A DNA stretch of 58,709 nt from Pantoea sp. AS-PWVM4. GTDB taxonomy: Bacteria; Pseudomonadota; Gammaproteobacteria; Enterobacterales; Enterobacteriaceae. The notes below the pieces were generated by a model. The model had not been told where the DNA came from, did not search any database, and worked only from the letters and a program-made list of their open reading frames with translations. Each line of letters starts with the position of its first letter. Position 1 is the first letter of the stretch. The position numbers and the translations under genes are program-made. Positions 9,558 through 16,887 of the stretch are shown in pieces. Location of the stretch: NCBI RefSeq assembly GCF_000468095.1, contig NZ_ASZC01000025.1, forward strand, positions 1 to 58,709. The letters run 5' to 3'.

Positions 9558-9571
9558 GTCGCCCGGGCGAC
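9558..9571. repeat. 14-bp perfect palindrome
   Basis: GTCGCCCGGGCGAC is a perfect 14-bp palindrome lying between the flippase remnant and the next upstream gene. It stands out as a G+C island in A+T-rich sequence. No U-run follows, so it is not a typical terminator, and its role is unknown. Confidence 0.35.
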
Positions 9572-9592
9572 AAGGCCAGAGCACAGATTTCA

Positions 9593-9940
9593 TCAGTGCA
9601 GCCAATCCTGGCGAAGCCCTGAAATACCTTTCAGTGATTGCCATGTAATGATGCATTCGATCAAATGATGTTCTGAATTTAAAAAGACGCCCCTGGTGTG
9701 CAATTGTTTTTGTGTCATAGCACTATCTCCTCCTGTCAGAAGAAAATCAGCCAGATCACGATAAAATCCATTTTGATAATTATATTCCCCAGCCAAAATC
9801 CTTCTGGCAATCTCAACGAATTCTCTTTCTGACAATAAAGGATAGGTTGAGCGGTCCATGTTATTTACCCTGCCATTGTTATTATTAAGTACTGCTGTGT
9901 GTAAGGGAGTTATACCGTGTTTTATTTGAATTAACACCAT
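9593..9940 (-). CDS. Hypothetical protein, 115 aa
   Basis: I do not recognise this protein. It starts at ATG 9940 with GGAG eight bases upstream. Residues 8-22 (HGITPLHTAVLNNNN) resemble one half of an ankyrin repeat, but no second copy follows. The middle (LSEREFVEIARRILAGEYN) is predicted helical and the C-terminus is His/Trp-rich (HHLIECIITWQ). An internal ATG at 9717 also has a GGAGGAG sequence in front, so a shorter in-frame product of 41 aa is possible. It lies just upstream of the truncated flippase on the same strand and shares its A+T-rich composition. It could itself be a gene remnant. Confidence 0.5.
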   Translation of the reverse strand: MVLIQIKHGITPLHTAVLNNNNGRVNNMDRSTYPLLSEREFVEIARRILAGEYNYQNGFYRDLADFLLTGGDSAMTQKQLHTRGVFLNSEHHLIECIITWQSLKGISGLRQDWLH

Positions 9941-10295
9941 GAGAAAACTCCTATAAATGACACTCAGTAATAAATGGTTTTGGTTTTTTCATCTGAAAAT
10001 ATAATGAGAAGGGTAAGGGGTTTATTAGTCTTTTACGTTATTGTCAGAGAGGGTAAATAACGTTTTTCAGCCCGGATAAAAAAAACGTCAGAAAATCAGT
10101 GGACCTGAAGTGAGAGATGGCTTCCTTACCAGGAATTTTCCTGGTACGGAAGCGTTAGCCAAACTGGTGGTTACAATGAAAAACAGCCACAAAATGTGCA
10201 AAACAGTTAAAGGCTTTGGTGAAGAAAAATTGTTTGTCAGTGCCGATTACTGCCAGAGAATAGCTGAGTAAGAAAGTTTGTATAATTCATTGATT
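9941..10295. other. Gene-free A+T-rich interval with a long hairpin
   Basis: No coding frame is supported here. The notable item is an imperfect inverted repeat: 10119-10133 pairs with 10138-10152 over 15 positions with one mismatch around a 4-nt loop (cores TACCAGGA and TCCTGGTA). It has no U-run on either strand, so it is not an obvious terminator. Promoter elements for the minus-strand gene at 9593-9940 would be expected near 9960-10030 but no strong -35/-10 pair stands out. Confidence 0.4.
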
Positions 10296-10691
10296 CTAAT
10301 GGGTTAAAAGGTGGAGAAGGTTATCCAGATCACGTTTTACCCATGCAACGTCTTGGGCAAATTTCTCATCAGACATCAGTGGTTGACGGTAAACGACCAT
10401 CACCACCTCGGCACCTTGTTCGTTCGCAATTACCCGCATCGGCATGTAGATCTCCTTACCGATGCCGGTATCGATCCAGTGATCCATTACGCCAAATGGA
10501 TTATGCGGCGTGAAACGAATCTTTACCGTGCCTTCAGGTCCTTTGGCTTTCCAGATATTCCCTTCCTGCGTAAGCGTGCTGATACTTAACCCGCTTGCCC
10601 ATTTTGCGAAACACTCGGGTTTCCAGATGGTTTCATATAAATCTAACCAGTTACGTGGAATGGTCAGAGTCACTGTCTGAGATGGCAGCAT
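10296..10691 (-). CDS. SRPBCC-family protein (polyketide cyclase/START-like fold)
   Basis: The 131-aa protein fits the small SRPBCC fold. An N-terminal strand precedes a helix with the typical SRPBCC entry (RNWLDLYETIWKPECFAKWA), then antiparallel strands including GPEGTVKIRFTPHNPFGVMDHWI, then a long C-terminal helix (DEKFAQDVAWVKRDLDNLLHLL). These proteins bind small hydrophobic ligands, and the ligand here is unknown. The start ATG at 10691 follows AGGAGGTCCC. It is a single gene downstream of the PLP enzyme gene on the same strand, separated by about 110 bp. Confidence 0.75.
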   Translation of the reverse strand: MLPSQTVTLTIPRNWLDLYETIWKPECFAKWASGLSISTLTQEGNIWKAKGPEGTVKIRFTPHNPFGVMDHWIDTGIGKEIYMPMRVIANEQGAEVVMVVYRQPLMSDEKFAQDVAWVKRDLDNLLHLLTH

Positions 10692-10803
10692 GGGACCTCC
10701 TGTTGGGCGGATAAAGAGGCATTAAAGCACGCGGTCACCGGGCTGGAAACGGCCCGGTGCCGGAAGTGTGGCGCAGAAGAGGTTTCCAGAAAAAGCCTCG
10801 TGG

Positions 10804-11949
10804 TCAGATGAACTTGCCCCGTCCCTCTATGTTGAGCACTTCAGCCAAACCGTCGGCATGGCGCAACACAAAGCGGTCGGACTGTGCCACAACCGCACAA
10901 CTGTGGTTGGGGAAGATACGCAGTAGCGCCCCCACAGCGGGAGCCTGATGGCTAAATTGCAGGAAGCCGTGCTCCTCGGATAATTTCACCACCTCAAATT
11001 GATTCCCTTGCTCATCCACGGCAATGCCGAAGCCGCTGGCATTGGTGCCGTGGGGGCCTTTATCGGAGCTGAGCATTTTGGAGCCCGCATCGATAATGGC
11101 GTAATGCGTATTCACCGCCACCACGCGCGTGACCACACTTAACGCCAGCGCGTCTGGCGTGCATAAGCCTAAACGCCAGGCCGTCAGATCGAGTAACGCG
11201 TAATTACCGGGACGAATTTCATTGCTGCCTTCCGCAACCGGGGCCGCCAGTGCCGTCGGGGTTGAGCCGACAGAGATTGGGCAAGGCGTAAATCCCGCAG
11301 CCATCAGGCGTTGTTGAACACCACGCATCAGTGCGATTTCCTGACGGGCAACCTCGCAGATGGCGGCGGGATGACCGGCACCATAAGCCTGGCCGGCATG
11401 AGAAACCAGCCCGGCAAAAGGAAGTCCGGCGGCATTGATAGCTTCAGCCAGCGTCAGCGCAGCATCACTTTCAGGATCGACCCCCACCCGATGCAGCCCA
11501 ACATCCACCTTGATGGCAACCGCCAGCTCCGCTGTCGGCTGTTGCTGATGCGCGGTCGCTAACGCAGACACGCCATTCAGGGAGTCAGCAATGCAGGTAA
11601 TACGGGCATGGTTTTCTGCTGCGACCTGAAGTAATTCGGTCAACGTATCGGCCAGCACCACCGGATAAGCCAGTAACAGGTCACGCTCGCCCCCTAAAAT
11701 AAAGGCGACACCTTCGCTCGGTTTTGACACCGTAACACCACGCGCGCCAAGCGCTCGTTGTTGCCGGGCTATCCAGACGCTTTTATGGGTTTTGATATGA
11801 GGACGCAGAGCAACGCCAGCCGCATCGGCTTTTTGTTGCATCTGCTGAAGATTGCGTTGCAGGCGAGCTGCATCAATCTCCAGAAAAGGGGTAAGTCGGT
11901 CAGCAATAAGAGGCCGGAGCCAGCCAGCCTCAATATCTTGTTCCATCAT
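10804..11949 (-). CDS. D-threonine aldolase / D-serine dehydratase-like PLP enzyme (fold type III)
   Basis: The 381-aa protein has an alanine-racemase-like TIM barrel with the PLP-lysine motif RPHIKTHK (Lys53) and a C-terminal beta domain. That domain carries the metal-site signatures of the DSD1/D-threonine aldolase family: EEHG near residue 331 and PNHSC near residue 350. Family members cleave D-3-hydroxy amino acids or dehydrate D-serine using PLP and a divalent metal. Which D-amino acid is used cannot be told. Substrate-loop motifs such as DVGLHRVGV are intact. The gene lies between a small SRPBCC gene and an outer-membrane factor gene without obvious functional links. Confidence 0.82.
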   Translation of the reverse strand: MMEQDIEAGWLRPLIADRLTPFLEIDAARLQRNLQQMQQKADAAGVALRPHIKTHKSVWIARQQRALGARGVTVSKPSEGVAFILGGERDLLLAYPVVLADTLTELLQVAAENHARITCIADSLNGVSALATAHQQQPTAELAVAIKVDVGLHRVGVDPESDAALTLAEAINAAGLPFAGLVSHAGQAYGAGHPAAICEVARQEIALMRGVQQRLMAAGFTPCPISVGSTPTALAAPVAEGSNEIRPGNYALLDLTAWRLGLCTPDALALSVVTRVVAVNTHYAIIDAGSKMLSSDKGPHGTNASGFGIAVDEQGNQFEVVKLSEEHGFLQFSHQAPAVGALLRIFPNHSCAVVAQSDRFVLRHADGLAEVLNIEGRGKFI

Positions 11950-11955
11950 GATTAT

Positions 11956-12000
11956 CCGCAGGTTGAGCCAATGAGCGAACCATCATTCACCAACCTGCGG
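11956..12000. repeat. 10-bp inverted repeat between the outer-membrane factor gene and the PLP enzyme gene
   Basis: CCGCAGGTTG (11956-11965) and CAACCTGCGG (11991-12000) are perfect complements separated by 25 nt. They sit just upstream of the PLP enzyme start (11949) and downstream of the outer-membrane factor stop (12020). It could be an operator for the PLP enzyme gene or a weak transcript-end hairpin. Confidence 0.35.
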
Positions 12001-12019
12001 CAGAATACCAGCCATCCGC

Positions 12020-13474
12020 TTAACTGTGGGGCGTAGCATCCCCGTTATGGAATCCACCACCTAAATCTTCAATCAACACCACCGCCAGATTGATCTGCTG
12101 GGCTTTAAGCGCCACCAGTTTCTGGTCGGATTCGATTAACTGATTCTGGATGGTCAATACGTCCAGATATGGACGCAGGCCCGCTGCGTATTCGCGGTTC
12201 AGGTCATCCCAGGCGCTGTGAATCAGCTGGTTGGCACTTTCCTGCTGGGCCAGTTGGTCCTGAATGGACTGCAACTGGGTGATGGTATCGCTGACATTAC
12301 CCAGCGAGCTAATCAGCAGTTTGTTGTATTGCGCCACCGCCAGATCCCAGTTGGCATCGCTTTCAGCTAAATCGGCGCGGCGTTTACCGGCATCAAAAAT
12401 TGGCAGCGACAGGCTTGGCCCAACATTAAAGAAGCGGCTCGGCGCACCAAACAAAGCGTCACCCAGCAGCGAGCGTGTACCGGCTTCCGCCACCAGGTTG
12501 ATATTGGGATAGAACTCGGTTTTGGTCGCGGCGATGTCTTTCGCTGCCGCTTCTACTCGCCAACGTGCGGCGACTACATCCGGGCGGCGACCCAGCAGAT
12601 CGGCTGGAATATTGCCTGGCAGCAGTGCAGCGGTGGGTACGTTCAGTTTCGCTGGCTTCAGGTTATGCCAGTAATCCGGGCCTTTGCCGACCAGCGTCGA
12701 AAGTTGAATACCGGCGTCGGTGACGTCCTGTTTTGCTTCCGTAAGCGAGGCTTCAGCGGTTTTTTGCTGCGATAACGCCTGCTTGTATTGATAGTCAGAC
12801 GTGAGTCCGGCGGAAACATATTGCTGCTGAATTTTGGCGATGCCATTGGCACGATCGGCGGCCTGTTTTGCCAGATCGGCATTGGTCCACGCCAGATTAA
12901 GGTTGTTCCATGCACGCGTGACGTTAGCGGCCAGGGTTAACTGGCTGGCCTGGCGATCCAGTTCGCTGGCGCGCGCCTGGCCGAGTGCGGCTTCGGCTGC
13001 ATCTTTCTTCCCACCCCATAAATCAAAGGTGTAGCTCAGACCTACGTTGGCGGTACGCAGCGTACTGTAGGTTTTGCCCTGTAGCAGCGGGTCGTCCACT
13101 TTTGCTACCCGTGAACGGGTAATCCCGGCGTTGAGATCGACATCCGGGTAGCGTTCAGCGTTGGCGGCGATAACCTGTGCATTGGCTTTGTCGGCTTGGG
13201 CGTTTACTACTTGCAGGTCCGGGCTGGAGGCCATGGCATCGTTAATCAGATGATTAAGCTGAGCATCGTCAAAACTTTGCCACCATTGCGTTTTCGGCCA
13301 GTTAGCGGTGCTGAAGTGGGCATTTTTCAGCGTGTCCTGTGCCTGCAATGTATTGGCATCAAGCATATGGTTGCTGGTATGTAAGCCGTGAGGATTGGCG
13401 CAACCGGCCAGCAGCGCGCTGGCAACCGCAATTGCGAGCATCGCTCGCCGGGGTGAAGTCAAAAGCAGAGTCAT
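12020..13474 (-). CDS. Outer-membrane efflux lipoprotein, NodT/OMF family
   Basis: The 484-aa product is a TolC-like outer-membrane factor. A lipoprotein signal ends in LLAGC (Cys25), followed by the two OEP repeats with the conserved hinge elements WWQSF, LDLNA/YPDVDLNAG, FDLWGG and the second-repeat motif LLGRRPDVVAARWRVEAA, then SLPIFDAGKR. Such proteins form trimeric channels joined to an MFP/RND, MFS or ABC pump. No periplasmic adaptor or pump gene is adjacent, so it is an orphan that must pair with a pump encoded elsewhere. Substrate is unknown. MdtP/MdtQ-type proteins have the same architecture. Confidence 0.88.
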   Translation of the reverse strand: MTLLLTSPRRAMLAIAVASALLAGCANPHGLHTSNHMLDANTLQAQDTLKNAHFSTANWPKTQWWQSFDDAQLNHLINDAMASSPDLQVVNAQADKANAQVIAANAERYPDVDLNAGITRSRVAKVDDPLLQGKTYSTLRTANVGLSYTFDLWGGKKDAAEAALGQARASELDRQASQLTLAANVTRAWNNLNLAWTNADLAKQAADRANGIAKIQQQYVSAGLTSDYQYKQALSQQKTAEASLTEAKQDVTDAGIQLSTLVGKGPDYWHNLKPAKLNVPTAALLPGNIPADLLGRRPDVVAARWRVEAAAKDIAATKTEFYPNINLVAEAGTRSLLGDALFGAPSRFFNVGPSLSLPIFDAGKRRADLAESDANWDLAVAQYNKLLISSLGNVSDTITQLQSIQDQLAQQESANQLIHSAWDDLNREYAAGLRPYLDVLTIQNQLIESDQKLVALKAQQINLAVVLIEDLGGGFHNGDATPHS

Positions 13475-13609
13475 AAGTTTGGTCAGGAAAAGGAAATGGC
13501 GACCATTACAAAAGGCTGTGCAAATTTTGACAAACCTGTTTTTCGTTAAGAATGGTTGTGAAATGTTTTTTGGCGGGTCAGGCAGCAGGCCGGAGCCTGC
13601 TGCATCAGG

Positions 13610-14533
13610 TCAGACGTAGAGCGACGCTTCACCTGGCGGGCGGGTTTTAAAGCGGCGATGCAGCCAGAGATATTGCTCAGGTGCACGCAGGATTTCACGC
13701 TCGATCACTTTGTTCATGTAAGCGGCCGCAGCGGATTCATCATCATGTGGGTAGTTTTCCAACTCCGGCTGGATGATCAACTGATAGCCGTTTTTCTGCG
13801 GATTACGAATCAGCACGATAGTCAGCATCGCCGGGCGAGCCAGACGTGATAACACAAAAGTCCCGTTGGTCGTTGCCGCTTTCTCAACGGCAAACAGCGG
13901 CGCAAAGACACTGCCTTTCGGGCCGTAGTCCTGGTCTGGAGCGAACCAAACGGCCTCGCCCTGTTTCAGCGCCTGCACCATGCCACGCAGGTCACGCCGG
14001 TCAATCATGGCTTTGTTGGAACGCATACGGCCTTTGGTTTGCGCCCACTCCATCGCCTGATTGTTATGTTTGCGATACATCGCCATCATGGGCTGGCACA
14101 GCCCGGTGATGCGGCCGCCCAATTCCAGCGACATAAAATGCACGCCAATTACCATCACGCCTCGTTTATGGTCTTGGGCGGTTTTCAGGTTGGCCATACC
14201 ACTCACCTGAAACAACTGGCGCACCCGACGATCCGACCAGAACCAGGCAATGCCCGTTTCCGCCAGCGCCATGCCCAGGGAGGCAAAGTTGCCCGCGATC
14301 ATCTGCTCCTTCTCTTCGTCACTGATGTGAGGAAAGCAGAGTTCAATATTACGACGCGTAATGCGCTCGCGGCGTTTCAGGAAGCGGCGTGACAGTTTGC
14401 CAGCAGCGGCCCCGAGACGGATAAGGATGGGGTAAGGAAGTTGTACCAGTAGCCATAACACGCCCAACCCAAACCAGGTAAACCAGTAGCGAGGGTGGAG
14501 GAGTTGAGAGCAGAACTGCCCGGTTTTTTTCAT
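13610..14533 (-). CDS. lpxP: Kdo2-lipid IVA acyltransferase of the LpxP/LpxL type
   Basis: The 307-aa inner-membrane enzyme transfers an acyl chain from acyl-ACP onto Kdo2-lipid IVA during lipid A maturation. The catalytic HX4E box is HFMSLE (His132, Glu137). N-terminal membrane anchoring (WFTWFGLGVLWLLVQLPYP) and the ending RRFKTRPPGEASLYV align very closely with E. coli LpxP, the cold-induced palmitoleoyl transferase, more closely than with LpxL. The assignment LpxP over LpxL is by eye. E. coli lpxP is elsewhere on the chromosome, so this copy is in a different setting, although the LPS core cluster lies about 20 kb away. The reading frame is intact. Confidence 0.85.
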   Translation of the reverse strand: MKKTGQFCSQLLHPRYWFTWFGLGVLWLLVQLPYPILIRLGAAAGKLSRRFLKRRERITRRNIELCFPHISDEEKEQMIAGNFASLGMALAETGIAWFWSDRRVRQLFQVSGMANLKTAQDHKRGVMVIGVHFMSLELGGRITGLCQPMMAMYRKHNNQAMEWAQTKGRMRSNKAMIDRRDLRGMVQALKQGEAVWFAPDQDYGPKGSVFAPLFAVEKAATTNGTFVLSRLARPAMLTIVLIRNPQKNGYQLIIQPELENYPHDDESAAAAYMNKVIEREILRAPEQYLWLHRRFKTRPPGEASLYV

Positions 14534-14898
14534 AACACCTTCATGTGATCAGTGAATGTATCGCACATAGAAGCAGGTCCAGGTGTTCAGGGCGCGGTAC
14601 AGCAGTCTTAATTTCGACCAGCAGATTAGCAAATAGTGCCGTTAAAGAAACCTAATCTCCGCAATCTTTAAGATTGAATGGATTCATTGAACGGGGAATT
14701 ATCAAGAAGAATTATCTTGATAACGGACAGATATATCTTGATTTACAATAGATTATAAGCGAATTGGGGGGCTCTTGACACTGTAGAACTGGTAAAGGGA
14801 TGTCCCAAAAAGACATGGCTGGGTACGAATCTTTACGCATTATTTACGTTGCGCGTTGAAAAAAAATCGACTAGCGAACAGGAACTATACTGATTTGT
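14534..14898. other. Gene-free interval between lpxP and the satellite
   Basis: I see no supported gene. The interval includes the upstream region of lpxP (nearest about 14540-14640) and, at its right edge, the original downstream flank of yicC. No tRNA or insertion-sequence end is visible. Confidence 0.4.
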
Positions 14899-14933
14899 TG
14901 TACTGCCCCCCGGCAGAAACAGGGGGCAGTACA
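14899..14933 (-). terminator. Hairpin at the original yicC 3' end
   Basis: TGTACTGCCCCC (14899-14910) and GGGGGCAGTACA (14922-14933) form a perfect 12-bp stem. It starts 5 bp beyond the TAA of the yicC 3'-end copy at 14938-14958. It is therefore the likely pre-insertion transcription terminator of yicC, now separated from the gene by the whole satellite. A good U-run is absent, so terminator function is inferred from position and stem strength. Confidence 0.55.
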
Positions 14934-14937
14934 GATG

Positions 14938-14958
14938 TTACTCAATGTTCTGGATCTG
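14938..14958. repeat. Left attachment-site copy (attL), duplicated yicC 3' end
   Basis: The 21 bases match 26064-26084 at 20 positions. Read on the minus strand they encode Q-I-Q-N-I-E-stop, the last codons of yicC. The single difference (G at 14947, A at 26073) is a third-position change within the Asn codon (AAC here, AAT in the gene). Homology ends abruptly on both sides of the 21 bases. Confidence 0.85.
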
Positions 14959-15016
14959 AGTAATGTATTGATTTCAAGTTGTTGTTTTTTATGTTTTTTA
15001 TTTTGAGAAATTTATT

Positions 15017-15036
15017 TTGGTACAATATTTGGTACA
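15017..15036 (+). promoter_or_regulatory. Left-end TTGGTACA repeats (putative integrase arm sites)
   Basis: TTGGTACA occurs at 15017-15024 and 15029-15036, a 12-bp pitch. The same motif pair with the same pitch recurs at the other end of the element (25936-25955). Spaced direct repeats near both att cores are the usual layout of integrase arm-type or excisionase binding sites. The role is inferred. Confidence 0.55.
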
Positions 15037-15069
15037 AAAAAAGCTACTCATTTATTGAGTGGCTTTTTT
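15037..15069. terminator. Bidirectional terminator after the nuclease/PRTase cassette
   Basis: AGCTACTCA (15042-15050) pairs with TGAGTGGCT (15055-15063), with one G-U-type position. It is flanked by an A-run on the left and a T-run on the right. It lies 16 bp beyond the stop codon of the minus-strand PRTase-like gene, and the symmetrical A/T tracts allow termination on both strands, insulating the cassette from the left host flank. Confidence 0.75.
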
Positions 15070-15084
15070 GATAGAACAAATTGT

Positions 15085-15813
15085 CTAGGCACTTAAAGAG
15101 ACAATCTTTCTTCTAACTGTATCAGGCAGATAGCCGATTTTTACTGGCTGATCACTAAGGCCTAGCTTCTGGTATACTTGTCCACCAATACCGGGTATGA
15201 CTTCCCCATCTTCACTTTTGATACGATCGATAGCGAAGAATGTAAAATCAAACTTATCTGCGATCTCATCCGGGAACTCGCTCCGGAGATTCATCTCAGA
15301 TTTTTCATGCATTACTGGAGAAACAATAAATATTTTTTCAGGGTCTATTTTGTCAATTAAAGACAAAATATTCGTTCTTACTACACAACTTCCTGAAATA
15401 ACTGATTTTACAACGATAAGAACGTTAGAGCTTTCATATCCAGGCTCGATATAACTGTGTATTACAGGAGCAACGCTGCCTTTTTTAAGCGCGTAATGAT
15501 TGTTCCAGAGCACAGCATTTTTATAGTGAATGTTCGTTTCACTTAAAGCCTGGCTTACGCCATTTGCCAAAAAATCAGCATCTTCAGCTGTAGACACAAT
15601 CAAGCATTGCTTACTTCTATTTGGCATTTTTTTAGCAACGAGGGCTCCAAGTTCCTCACCTAACGCAAGCATCGCAGAGCGATACTCTTTAACTCCAGTA
15701 TTAGGATCGATAAGCTCATCCAAAGCATCACGAGCTTCATGGGATACTGTTGGTGCCAGCGTCCTGCTATTGCTCAAAACGTTTGGGCTTAACTTGTTGA
15801 TATCAATAGTCAT
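15085..15813 (-). CDS. Phosphoribosyltransferase-fold protein, candidate defence effector or sensor
   Basis: The 242-aa protein resembles uracil/orotate phosphoribosyltransferases in layout. The segment VLIVVKSVISGSCVV (131-145) lies where the PRPP-binding loop is expected, and PGIGGQVYQKLG (207-218) resembles the UPRT C-terminal PGLGDAG/R motif. The PRPP loop lacks the paired acidic residues and the TGG/TGxT core, so classical transferase activity is doubtful. PRTase-fold proteins recur as non-housekeeping partners in bacterial defence systems, for example with some retrons. The ATG overlaps the upstream nuclease-like gene's TGA (ATGA), indicating coupled translation. Low G+C content and position beside the att site mark it as cargo. 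Fold assignment is by motif only. Confidence 0.6.
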   Translation of the reverse strand: MTIDINKLSPNVLSNSRTLAPTVSHEARDALDELIDPNTGVKEYRSAMLALGEELGALVAKKMPNRSKQCLIVSTAEDADFLANGVSQALSETNIHYKNAVLWNNHYALKKGSVAPVIHSYIEPGYESSNVLIVVKSVISGSCVVRTNILSLIDKIDPEKIFIVSPVMHEKSEMNLRSEFPDEIADKFDFTFFAIDRIKSEDGEVIPGIGGQVYQKLGLSDQPVKIGYLPDTVRRKIVSLSA

Positions 15814-16751
15814 ATGGCGCCCTCATTGAAATCTTGTTCATTGTCCTGCTCTTCATCAAGCTCATCACTTATCAAAGATAACAGGCATTCGACCATCTCA
15901 TCGGCTGTTGTTATCTCATCGACCCCCTCGGGCTTGACCGGGTGTTTTCCCAGATCGATTTCGATACCGACGGCCAAACTTACAATAAAGTGACCGGATT
16001 CTACACGAACAGAGAACCCTGGAAAAGCGAAGCAAGCATCATTTAGCCACTCTGGAATCGCGCGAGGCGGTATGTTCGTTAAGATCCAATCGGGCTTTCC
16101 TATCGCTTTTGCTGAACCGATCAAGTCGCCAATAGTTTGTAAACCTTTTTTTGGACTGTTAGCCCAAGCACTTACTACTAAACTATAGACATAGTCAAGA
16201 TGCGAAGGGTTCGTTTTTCCTGATAAAGTTTTAAGGGCTTGTTGTAGCGGCAAATAATTTCTAATTAAATCAATCCTGTTTTCTTCATACGGGACATATT
16301 CTGAAATAAAAAAATCCCTATAGTCTTCATGGATTTTGGCATCATTTTCCAGTTTCTTGGCTTCGTTACTTACGACCAAAATCTGCTGATTATTGGGATA
16401 CCCAAAATGCTCGTCGTCTATTCGTTTCTGCATGCAAAAACGCTCATGCATCGCATCAGTCCAAGCTGCGGCAGTGCCGTCAGAGTTTTTCGCTTGGAAA
16501 TTGTGCTTAAAACCCCCTAACTCATTAATAATGCAAAGATCGTCTACAAAGGCTGTTTCCTGAATAGCGATTTTGACTTGATCTAAATCTTGATCATGAT
16601 ACTCAGCCGCATTAACGCAAATTTTTATAGCAGCTAGAGCAGCTTCATATTCACTGCCCTTAAAATTATTATTGCCTCCTGTCTGTATGCGTCTAAGTGT
16701 TGCGCCTTTATCTTGGCCAAACGTTTGGCATACATAGTTGTAAACGCTCAT
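15810..16751 (-). CDS. PD-(D/E)XK nuclease-like protein, candidate defence protein
   Basis: The 313-aa product has an N-terminal pattern typical of PD-(D/E)XK nucleases of the DUF4297/Cap4 or Mrr kind: a helix with Glu36 in KGSEYEAALAA, Asp70-Asp71 in FVDDL, and the QxK motif FQAKNS (Gln86, Lys88). It fits E-xn-D-xn-(E/Q)xK with plausible spacing. The C-terminal half (about 150-313) is unassigned and ends in an acidic tail (DELDEEQDNEQDFNEG). A good ribosome site (AAGGAAA) precedes the ATG. It is the first gene of a two-gene operon with the PRTase-like gene, separated from the phage late operon by a terminator and 136 bp of A+T-rich sequence. I cannot match it to a named system. Confidence 0.62.
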   Translation of the reverse strand: MSVYNYVCQTFGQDKGATLRRIQTGGNNNFKGSEYEAALAAIKICVNAAEYHDQDLDQVKIAIQETAFVDDLCIINELGGFKHNFQAKNSDGTAAAWTDAMHERFCMQKRIDDEHFGYPNNQQILVVSNEAKKLENDAKIHEDYRDFFISEYVPYEENRIDLIRNYLPLQQALKTLSGKTNPSHLDYVYSLVVSAWANSPKKGLQTIGDLIGSAKAIGKPDWILTNIPPRAIPEWLNDACFAFPGFSVRVESGHFIVSLAVGIEIDLGKHPVKPEGVDEITTADEMVECLLSLISDELDEEQDNEQDFNEGAI

Positions 16752-16782
16752 TTATTTTCCTTCAGTGGATTTAACACACCTA

Positions 16783-16802
16783 ATTATTAGCAAGCTAATA
16801 AT
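16783..16802. promoter_or_regulatory. Palindrome upstream of the nuclease/PRTase operon
   Basis: ATTATTAGC-AA-GCTAATAAT is a perfect 9-bp inverted repeat 32 bp in front of the nuclease-like start codon. It lies in the A+T-rich interval (16752-16887) that must hold the cassette promoter. Position and symmetry suggest an operator. There is no U-run, so it is not a terminator. Confidence 0.4.
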
Positions 16803-16887
16803 AGGTCTGTTATTTGCTGATAAATAGCTCTCTTTTTAATCGGCTTTTCTAAAAATATCTATAGGGCATAAAAGTTATTTTACATGT

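Noticed and set aside
9593..9940. Ankyrin-repeat protein
   Set aside because: Only a single partial ankyrin-like segment is present, too little to form the fold; left as hypothetical.
14534..14937. tRNA gene as attachment site
   Set aside because: No cloverleaf or conserved T-arm sequence is visible; the repeat is the coding end of yicC.
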